Made by a program: the position numbers and the translations under genes. Below are positions 1-5,636 of a DNA stretch of 7,968 nucleotides, piece after piece; the first letter of the stretch is position 1, and each line of letters begins with the position of its first letter. The notes under the pieces are model-generated. The model did not search any database, was not told the DNA's origin, and was given only the letters and a program-made list of their open reading frames with translations. Where the stretch lies: assembly GCA_002305415.1 (NCBI GenBank), contig DBQX01000060.1, positions 1-7,968 of the forward strand. The letters run 5' to 3'. The DNA is from Actinomycetales bacterium UBA1383. GTDB taxonomy: Bacteria; Actinomycetota; Actinomycetes; Actinomycetales; Actinomycetaceae.

Positions 1-1301
1 GGCGTGGACGCGCCGATGCGCAGGGTGAGGGAGGTGGTGCTGCCGTCGGACTCCCCCACCTCGAGGACTGGATCGGAGGTGGAGAGGAAGGTGTGCCAGC
101 GGTCGATCTCCCAGGAGCGGTCCTCCAACTCGGTCAGCAGCGGATCCGGCACCTGCGGGGTGTAGGGCACGCACACCTGCCGCAGCCCAGGGGCCTCCTT
201 GCTGCCGTGCCAGACGGTGTCGATGCCGGCGGACGACTTCGGGCCACGCAGACGGACAACCAGTTCCACGTTGCCGTCGAAGGCGGGATTGGTGGCGTTG
301 GCGGAGCCGGTAATGACCTCCACCTCGTCACGGCGCTCGGCGAGGAAGGTCTTGGCATGCAGGCCGCGGGCGGGTGGGTTGGCCTCGGAGGCCGGGGCCA
401 CCGCGTTAACGTCCTCGCGTGCGACCGCGCCGGGGTCAGGGCTGGCGTCCGGCGCCTCCTCGGTGGCCTGATCGAGCACGAACGGCTGCGTGTGGGAAGC
501 GAGTCGGACGCCGTCGAGGGCGGCGGGACGGGACAGGAGAATGAGCTCCCGGGTGCCAGCCTGGAGGTCACCCACCACCCGGCCCCCGAGGAACGGGCTG
601 ATCGCGAGCAACCGGTCGCTCGGGTCGAGCGACAGGGCCTCACTCCCCGGCATACCGAGGGGCACGATCTCGCCGGAACGGTACGGCGCCGGCACAGTGA
701 AGGGTGAGGCGCCGATGGTGGTGGCGAGGTCCGCGATCTCCGCCAGGCGTGCTTCACCCAACGGTCGGACAGCCAGGCCCGGGAGGCCGCCGACGAACCG
801 CCCGAGCGGCGCGCCGTCGATGGTCTTGGCCCACTCCCCCGGTGCCAGCTGGTCGAGGACGAGGATCGTGTCCCACGACTGGTCGAAGGTGAGGTTGCGG
901 GACAGGACGAGGCAGCGGTGGCGGGTGGCGCCGTCGTCGGAGCGGAAGCGGATCGCCCACACCTTGGGGTGGAAGAGCGCGCCCTCGCGGGGCGCGGTGA
1001 CCTCGACCACGGCGTCCTCGATGAAGGTCAGTACGCTGCGGTAGGGGGTGGGGTGGATGGCGGCGGCCTGGCAGAACACGGTCAGGTGGTCGGCGTGGCG
1101 GCGCACGGACTCGAGGACGGCGATGGGGTCCGCGGTCTCGAGGTCGGTGGCGTGTTCGTGGACGGCAAAGCTGAGGGGCGCGAGCAGCAGGGCGACGAGG
1201 TCCACGGAGTAAGTGGTGGCCACCGAGACGTCGAGGCGGAAGCCAGCGGGTGGCCGGAGCGCGTCGGTGAGGAGGCTGCGGGACTCCGGCGCGAGGGTCA
1301 T
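1..1301 (-). CDS. Phospholipase D / TDP1-like phosphodiesterase (partial, 3' end outside window)
   Basis: The frame starts with ATG at 1301-1299 and stays open to the left edge, giving 433 visible residues with no stop. Two PLD half-sites are visible. The first is H111-P-K113 (in LFHPKVW), followed by an LSRN strand ending at N136. The second is H315-A-K317 (in GLHAKTF), followed by GSANATN with N335. The pattern HxK...N, without the Asp of classical HKD enzymes, is that of the TDP1-like branch. In this superfamily two such half-sites form one active site in one chain, and the histidine makes a covalent intermediate with a phosphodiester. A likely role is therefore a nuclease or nucleic-acid phosphodiesterase; the substrate is unknown. 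An acidic, Ala/Pro-rich linker at about residues 282-312 sits just before the second site. No signal peptide or membrane segment is evident, so it is probably cytosolic. It overlaps the upstream DUF6361 gene by 4 bp (ATGA), which suggests translational coupling. The fold call is fairly sure; the anti-phage role is inferred from context. Confidence 0.85.
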   Translation of the reverse strand, partial: MTLAPESRSLLTDALRPPAGFRLDVSVATTYSVDLVALLLAPLSFAVHEHATDLETADPIAVLESVRRHADHLTVFCQAAAIHPTPYRSVLTFIEDAVVEVTAPREGALFHPKVWAIRFRSDDGATRHRCLVLSRNLTFDQSWDTILVLDQLAPGEWAKTIDGAPLGRFVGGLPGLAVRPLGEARLAEIADLATTIGASPFTVPAPYRSGEIVPLGMPGSEALSLDPSDRLLAISPFLGGRVVGDLQAGTRELILLSRPAALDGVRLASHTQPFVLDQATEEAPDASPDPGAVAREDVNAVAPASEANPPARGLHAKTFLAERRDEVEVITGSANATNPAFDGNVELVVRLRGPKSSAGIDTVWHGSKEAPGLRQVCVPYTPQVPDPLLTELEDRSWEIDRWHTFLSTSDPVLEVGESDGSTTSLTLRIGAST

Positions 1302-2506
1302 GCGGGCACCTCGAGGCCGTCGAAGATGTCCGCCAGGATGCGGTGGGCGATGCGCCATCGGTAGTCGAGGCGGACGAGGCCGGAGCCGCCGGCCCAGTTG
1401 TCGAGGGCGGCGGCGTTGACGAGGCGGGAGCGGCTGCCCTTGAGGCGTTGCTCGCGATTGGCGACGACGGCGCGCAGGCCCTCGTCCGCGGCGGCGTCCG
1501 TGGTGCGCTCGGCGCCGGTGATCCAGTCCTCGACGAAGCGTACGGTGGTCGCTCGGAGGCGGGGGTTGTGGCGGCCGAGAACCACCCAGAAATCGGGAAG
1601 TGACCAGCCGTTCCAGACGGCGTTATCCGTGAGTTCCTGCTGCCAGGCGACGAGGTCCGTGCGGTAGTGCTCGACGAGGTCCTCGGACTGCTTCTTCTCG
1701 GCGAGCATCAGGTTGTAGAGCAGCGCGGCGCCGTGAGTGGCGTGGTGGAAGCGGCGGGCATGGTCGGCAAGGTCACGCAGGTGCGCCGGGAGGCGTGGGA
1801 GGTCGGGGTGCTGCCAGAGGTAGGGCACGTCGGCACGGGATTCGTTGGCGAGGAGCCAGGCGATGAGGCTCCCGGGGGCGGCGTGGACGACGCGGTCACG
1901 GAGGTAGGACGCCTCGCTGGGTGTAAGCGCGAACGTGGTGGCAGTCAGCAGGTCCGCGGGGGGTGGGCAGGAGACAGCCAGTTCAGGATCAAGACCCGGC
2001 GTGGTGGGGCGGGCGGCGAGGCCGTCGTCGTCGGCTTCGGGAAGATGGCGGCGCCGTTCGGCCGTGGTGGCGGCGTCGCGGAAGAACTGGTCGAGGGTGC
2101 TGCCGCTGGTGCGGATGCCGAAGCGGCGGAGGGCGGGGTCATAGACGGCACTGGGCATGCGCTTGAGGGAGGATCTCGCGTCGCGGCCGATGACGCCTTC
2201 GCTCTCGCCGCCGGCGAGGAGGGCGTGGATGAGGCTCACCTCGTGGGCGCGGAGGCGATCCGAGGCGGAGGCCGCGTTGCGCGACTGATGGACGGTCCGT
2301 TCCAGCAGCCAAGGGATGAAGAGGAGGTAGCGGGCTCGGGTCTGGAGTACGGAGGTGCCGGGGAAGAACGCGTCCGCGAAGGTGTCCCGGATCGAGCCGA
2401 TGCCGAGCTCGTCCACCGTGCCGGACTCCTTGAACAGTTCGATCAGCCGGAGCGTGCGATCACGCTCGGCAGTGTCGTGGCTGAGCCAGGTGAGCGTGGA
2501 CGGCAT
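1298..2506 (-). CDS. DUF6361 family protein
   Basis: This is a 402-residue soluble protein of unknown biochemical function. It is recognised as DUF6361 by its N-terminal block: WLSHD near residue 7, then TVDELGIGSIRD (30-41), FFPGTSVLQTRARY (47-60) and LLFIPWLLE (61-69). The C-terminal block near LDYRWRIAHRIL and the length of about 400 also fit the family. The frame can be extended upstream to 2638, but I chose ATG 2506 for two reasons. The family's conserved start (MPSTLTWLS) begins there, and GAGGAG lies 6 nt upstream. No catalytic motif, membrane segment or signal peptide is visible. Its TGA overlaps the ATG of the PLD-like gene, so the two products are probably made together and may form a complex. 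As I recall, DUF6361 genes are often found beside PLD proteins and helicases in defence regions; that is family-level knowledge, not shown by this sequence. Target recognition or a structural role in a nuclease complex is possible but unproven. Confidence 0.85.
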   Translation of the reverse strand: MPSTLTWLSHDTAERDRTLRLIELFKESGTVDELGIGSIRDTFADAFFPGTSVLQTRARYLLFIPWLLERTVHQSRNAASASDRLRAHEVSLIHALLAGGESEGVIGRDARSSLKRMPSAVYDPALRRFGIRTSGSTLDQFFRDAATTAERRRHLPEADDDGLAARPTTPGLDPELAVSCPPPADLLTATTFALTPSEASYLRDRVVHAAPGSLIAWLLANESRADVPYLWQHPDLPRLPAHLRDLADHARRFHHATHGAALLYNLMLAEKKQSEDLVEHYRTDLVAWQQELTDNAVWNGWSLPDFWVVLGRHNPRLRATTVRFVEDWITGAERTTDAAADEGLRAVVANREQRLKGSRSRLVNAAALDNWAGGSGLVRLDYRWRIAHRILADIFDGLEVPA

Positions 2507-2512
2507 GGGCCT

Positions 2513-2518
2513 CTCCTC
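2513..2518 (-). promoter_or_regulatory. Ribosome binding site of the DUF6361 gene
   Basis: GAGGAG on the minus strand lies 6 nt before ATG 2506. It is a strong Shine-Dalgarno match and fixes the start at 2506 rather than at the longer in-frame start 2638. Confidence 0.7.
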
Positions 2519-2591
2519 AGTGAGATCCTCTCGACCTTGATTCCACCACGATCCACCGACATCCTCAGAACTGGGGCTGAGTCCGGGACAT

Positions 2592-2606
2592 GCCGCTGTC
2601 AGCGGC
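2592..2606. promoter_or_regulatory. 15-bp palindrome, candidate operator
   Basis: GCCGCTG-T-CAGCGGC is a perfect inverted repeat with 7-bp arms and a one-base centre, lying centrally in the divergent spacer. Dimeric repressors of the TetR/GntR/HTH type bind such sites. No regulator gene is seen in the window, so this is a candidate only. In a high-GC genome GC-rich palindromes also arise by chance. Confidence 0.35.
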
Positions 2607-2617
2607 GGGGGCCATGA

Positions 2618-2637
2618 TGGTCTGGTACATGAGACCA
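2618..2637. repeat. Inverted repeat TGGTCT / AGACCA
   Basis: Six-base arms (2618-2623 and 2632-2637) flank an 8-base centre that contains GGTACATG. It lies 38 bp upstream of the preferred helicase start. It could be an operator half-site pair or a small hairpin in the 5' leader. The evidence is weak and is only the symmetry itself. Confidence 0.25.
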
Positions 2638-2660
2638 ACTACAGCGGTTGCACGCGGATC

Positions 2661-2666
2661 GAGGGA
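2661..2666 (+). promoter_or_regulatory. Ribosome binding site favouring TTG 2675 as helicase start
   Basis: GAGGGA lies 8 nt before TTG 2675 and inside the frame that would be translated from TTG 2648. This placement is why the shorter start is preferred. Both candidate starts are TTG, which would limit translation. Confidence 0.45.
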
Positions 2667-2674
2667 TCGAGTTC

Positions 2675-5500
2675 TTGGCGAATTGGGAGGACCGGGTCGT
2701 AGCTGTCGCTGAGCGGCTTCTGAGGGCCAACGGCAGCGCATCGATGACTGAGATGCAGGAGGCCCTGGTGTCGGCGGGTCTGCGGCGCGTCGACGAGGGC
2801 AAGGTGTGGGAGATCCTCGTCAGTCGTGGGGTGGCAGAGCTTGTGGAGGGTCGCTACAAGCGTCGCGGAGCTGCGGAGACTCCGACGGGGATGGATCCCG
2901 CTGGTGGTGGGACGTCCCGCCACCTTGCGACTGGTCCCACGGACAGTCCACGTGGGACGTCCGCCGAACCGCAGCCCGACCCGAGCCGGCGAGCCGCACT
3001 CGAGTTACGCCAGATCCGGAAGTCCTTGGATATCGCTCCCCTCCCCGGCGAGAACGTGGCACTGCGGGCACCTGCCGCGTGGCGCGCCCGCGCTGCGGAG
3101 CTCGCCGGAGCGGTCGATGAGGAGCTCAGGGCGTCGGCCAGTCGGGTCGTGCTCCAGGATGTGCCGGTCACTGAGGGTCACCGGGTCGCGGAGACAAGGA
3201 CCCGGGTGCTGTGGCAGTTCGACGTCCAAGGGGAGTTGCCGAGTGGCGAGGGCACGACTGTCACTTTCATCCCGGATTCGCGCGCCCACGAGAAGGACAC
3301 ATATGAGGCGGAGATCATCTCGGTTTTCGGCAGTGATGTCACTTTGGCGCTTCCACCGGAGTGCGTCAACGCATCCTCCGGACGCCTGCGATGTGACGTC
3401 ACCTGGTTGTTGGTCAAGCAGAAGCAGCGTCTGCTGGCTGTCGCGAATGGAGCGCCCGGCTTCTCAGGCGCGTCAGCGCTGGCGGTGACACGTCCCGACA
3501 CTCGCAGGGAGGATCACGCTGAGCAGGAAGACATCCCGATCCCGGGCTTGAACGACCAGCAGTCCCGTGCCGTGGCGGCGGCACGGGAGCCGCAGCTAAC
3601 TTGGCTGTGGGGTCCTCCGGGCACCGGTAAGACCACCACCGTCGCGGCCATGGTGGAGGCGCTTGCAAGGGATGGCAAGCGAGTCCTGCTCGTCGCGCCG
3701 ACAAACGTCGCGGTGGATGTGGCGCTGACCGCGGTGCTGAGGCGCCTTGGGCCGCGCGAGCCGGGCTTCGTTGTGCGACTGGGCCCGCCTGTCGACACCG
3801 ACTTGATCGGGCACCCTGACGGGCACGTCCTGGTGGATGAGGTGGCGGCAGATCGGGGGTCGCTGGCTGCCTTGCGGCGTGTCGAGGCGGCCAAGGAGAT
3901 CGTTCGCCTGCGTGGCGAACTCAAGTCCTTGAAGCAACGCGGTGCCGTCACTGACGGGTCGCGGCTTCGGCTCGACTCACAGCTCGCAGATCAACAGGGC
4001 TTTGCCCGCGGCCTGGATGAGGTGATGGTAGATCTGCGCCGCCAAGTGTGCCGTGACGCGCGTATCGTCGCCGCAACCACCCATCAGGTGCTGCTCCGAT
4101 CGCTCGAGGGACTGCCGTTTGATGTAGTGGTCATCGATGAGGGCAGCATGGTGCCGACATCGCTCGCAGCCCTCGTGGCAGGTTCGTGCCGCGGACACGT
4201 GATCGTGGCGGGCGACTTCCGTCAATTGCCTCCGGTTGCGATCAGCGACACCCCGAGTGTGCATCGGTGGATTCGGCGTAGCCCGTTCGAGTCGTGCGGC
4301 GTCGACGCAGGCGTCCGAACCGGCGCCTTGGTCCCGGGGCTGGTTTCACTGGTCGTCCAACACCGCATGCGTCAGAAGATCTCTGACACCGTATCCTCGG
4401 CGTTCTATCCGGAAGGCCCACTCCGCACGGCCGAGAGCGTGCGTGCACGGGCAATGGCAGCGACGCCGCGGTCGTGGCCCGAGGAGCCGCTCGTGCTCAT
4501 CGACACCTCGAACCTCGCACCACGCGTGTCCCGCCGCCACGGGCAGTGGTCACGCCTGAACGTGGCCCATGCACAGATCGCAACAGCGCTGGCCCAGCGA
4601 CTCGCCGCCAGCGGGAGCGATCTCGCCTTCATCAGCCCGTTCGCACCACAAGCGAAGATCCTGGGGTCATTGGCCAGCGATCATATTCGCGCGAGCACCG
4701 TGCACCGGTACCAGGGCTCCGAGGCGGACATCGTGCTGTTCGACGCCGTTGACTCATCCCAGTCCGTGGGCCGCCTTCATCCGTGGTTCGCAGACGGGGA
4801 TCTCGGCTCTGATGGAGCCCGACTTGTCAACGTGGCCGCCAGCCGCGCCAAGAACCAGCTCGTGCTTCTGGCCGACATGTCCCGCATCCACCGCAGTCGC
4901 CAGAACTCGGACGCGATTGGGCGATTCCTCCGCCAGATGGAGCGCCAAGCGGACCACTACCAATGGCAAGCCGCCGTCTCGCGAACAGTCACCAGCATCC
5001 ACACTGATCCGGTCACTGCCATCGCTGCCGCCCTCAACCGCGCCACGAGTGCGGAGATGTTCCTTCCCCGCATCGACTCGGAGGTTGTGGGACGCCTGCT
5101 CAACCGCGTTGACGCCGGGCACCTGCATGGCGTCACTGTGTGGCTCTCCGCCGAAGACGCCGATGGTCACGCCGCACGGCTCCTCGAACGCGCGGGAGCA
5201 CTCCCGCGAGCACTGGAACCGCTCCGCGAATCACTCGTGGTCACCGATGACACCGTGATCACCGCCAGTGGACCGCTCCTCGGAACCGCTCCACGGTCGG
5301 TGCTTGTCACCGAGCACCGGGACCTCGCCGAAGCTGTCCGGCGTGTGGTCCGACGGCGCGACGGCAGCCACGTTCCAGGGTCTGGACGCCATGGCGAGCG
5401 GTGCGGCCGGTGTCGTCGCCAATTGGTTCGAATCGAGTCCCCCAGAAGCGGCGCCCGGTTCGAGTGCTTGTCCTGCGACGTGCGGAGGGTCCCGAGGTGA
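2675..5500 (+). CDS. Upf1-like superfamily 1B helicase with winged-helix N-terminus, degenerate PLD-like tail and zinc knuckle
   Basis: This is a large (941 aa) ATP-dependent nucleic-acid helicase/translocase of the AAA_11/AAA_12 type. Residues about 5-65 look like a winged helix, followed by a polar linker. A poorly conserved 1B-like segment runs to about 300. The SF1 motifs are all present: Walker A GPPGTGKT (313-320, K319), Ia APTNVAVD, Walker B DEGS (488-491, where DEAS is usual), III GDFRQLPP (513-520), IV QHRM (562-565), V HRYQGSEAD (677-685) and VI NVAASRAK (719-726). The tail contains VVTDDTVITASGPLLG (855-870), which lines up with the second half of a PLD repeat but lacks its His and Lys. 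It is followed by C910xxC913...C931xxC934, a likely zinc site. Start choice: no ATG is available. TTG 2675 has GAGGGA 8 nt upstream, while TTG 2648, nine codons earlier, has no clear Shine-Dalgarno. Upf1-like helicase plus PLD recalls Mokosh, and the neighbours support a defence role. The helicase call is firm; substrate (DNA or RNA) is unknown. Confidence 0.9.
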   Translation: MANWEDRVVAVAERLLRANGSASMTEMQEALVSAGLRRVDEGKVWEILVSRGVAELVEGRYKRRGAAETPTGMDPAGGGTSRHLATGPTDSPRGTSAEPQPDPSRRAALELRQIRKSLDIAPLPGENVALRAPAAWRARAAELAGAVDEELRASASRVVLQDVPVTEGHRVAETRTRVLWQFDVQGELPSGEGTTVTFIPDSRAHEKDTYEAEIISVFGSDVTLALPPECVNASSGRLRCDVTWLLVKQKQRLLAVANGAPGFSGASALAVTRPDTRREDHAEQEDIPIPGLNDQQSRAVAAAREPQLTWLWGPPGTGKTTTVAAMVEALARDGKRVLLVAPTNVAVDVALTAVLRRLGPREPGFVVRLGPPVDTDLIGHPDGHVLVDEVAADRGSLAALRRVEAAKEIVRLRGELKSLKQRGAVTDGSRLRLDSQLADQQGFARGLDEVMVDLRRQVCRDARIVAATTHQVLLRSLEGLPFDVVVIDEGSMVPTSLAALVAGSCRGHVIVAGDFRQLPPVAISDTPSVHRWIRRSPFESCGVDAGVRTGALVPGLVSLVVQHRMRQKISDTVSSAFYPEGPLRTAESVRARAMAATPRSWPEEPLVLIDTSNLAPRVSRRHGQWSRLNVAHAQIATALAQRLAASGSDLAFISPFAPQAKILGSLASDHIRASTVHRYQGSEADIVLFDAVDSSQSVGRLHPWFADGDLGSDGARLVNVAASRAKNQLVLLADMSRIHRSRQNSDAIGRFLRQMERQADHYQWQAAVSRTVTSIHTDPVTAIAAALNRATSAEMFLPRIDSEVVGRLLNRVDAGHLHGVTVWLSAEDADGHAARLLERAGALPRALEPLRESLVVTDDTVITASGPLLGTAPRSVLVTEHRDLAEAVRRVVRRRDGSHVPGSGRHGERCGRCRRQLVRIESPRSGARFECLSCDVRRVPR

Positions 5501-5552
5501 GTCGCACACCGACAGTCTGCTCGCTCAACTGAAGGTCATCTGCGTGCTCATG

Positions 5553-5558
5553 TACGAT
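5553..5558 (+). promoter_or_regulatory. Candidate -10 element upstream of the DUF262 gene
   Basis: TACGAT fits the actinobacterial TAnnnT -10 form. An imperfect -35 (CTGAAG, 5529-5534) lies 18 bp upstream. It would start a leader of roughly 70 nt before ATG 5637. The 136-bp gap after the helicase gene makes a separate promoter plausible. No clear terminator hairpin was seen after the helicase stop, so read-through is also possible. Confidence 0.3.
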
Positions 5559-5574
5559 ACCGAGGGTCAATTTT

Positions 5575-5586
5575 GCTCTTGAGAGC
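5575..5586. repeat. Short inverted repeat in the DUF262 leader
   Basis: GCTCT-TG-AGAGC has 5-bp arms around a 2-base centre. It is followed by TTGACG, which could itself be a -35, though no good -10 follows at 16-18 bp. It may be an operator overlapping the transcript start; evidence is weak. Confidence 0.25.
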
Positions 5587-5624
5587 TTGACGAACAACTC
5601 GCCGCAGTAGGTCACAGCACCACC

Positions 5625-5630
5625 GAGGAA
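5625..5630 (+). promoter_or_regulatory. Ribosome binding site of the DUF262 gene
   Basis: GAGGAA lies 6 nt before ATG 5637. It is a clear Shine-Dalgarno that supports this start. Confidence 0.65.
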
Positions 5631-5636
5631 TGAAAT

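Larger units (their letters stand above)
2507..2674. promoter_or_regulatory. Divergent intergenic control region between DUF6361 and the helicase
   Basis: About 170 bp separate two divergently transcribed genes, so promoters for both should lie here. No convincing -35/-10 pair was found by eye on either strand; the best fragments (TTGATT on the plus strand, CTGACA on the minus strand) lack good partners. The region holds a 15-bp palindrome (2592-2606) and a second inverted repeat (2618-2637), both plausible operator sites. Sharing one short control region suggests that the minus-strand PLD/DUF6361 pair and the plus-strand helicase are co-regulated. Confidence 0.5.

Noticed and set aside
93..1044. 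Several plus-strand and minus-strand open frames over the first kilobase
   Set aside because: They are other-frame shadows of the PLD-like gene, whose minus-strand frame is open over the whole region and carries both HxK...N sites.
2571..2583. CTCAG/CTGAG short inverted arms in the divergent spacer (about 2565-2582)
   Set aside because: Five-base arms with an 8-base gap are expected by chance at this length and are less convincing than the 15-bp palindrome nearby.
1667..2617. Plus-strand open frame of 316 codons opposite the DUF6361 gene
   Set aside because: Gly/Ala/Val/Glu-rich low-complexity translation with no family resemblance. It is the expected antisense frame of a GC-rich gene whose minus-strand product is clearly DUF6361.
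2629..2712. ATG at 2629 as helicase start or a leader peptide
   Set aside because: It is in a different frame from the helicase and ends after 27 codons. Nothing supports a leader-peptide function.
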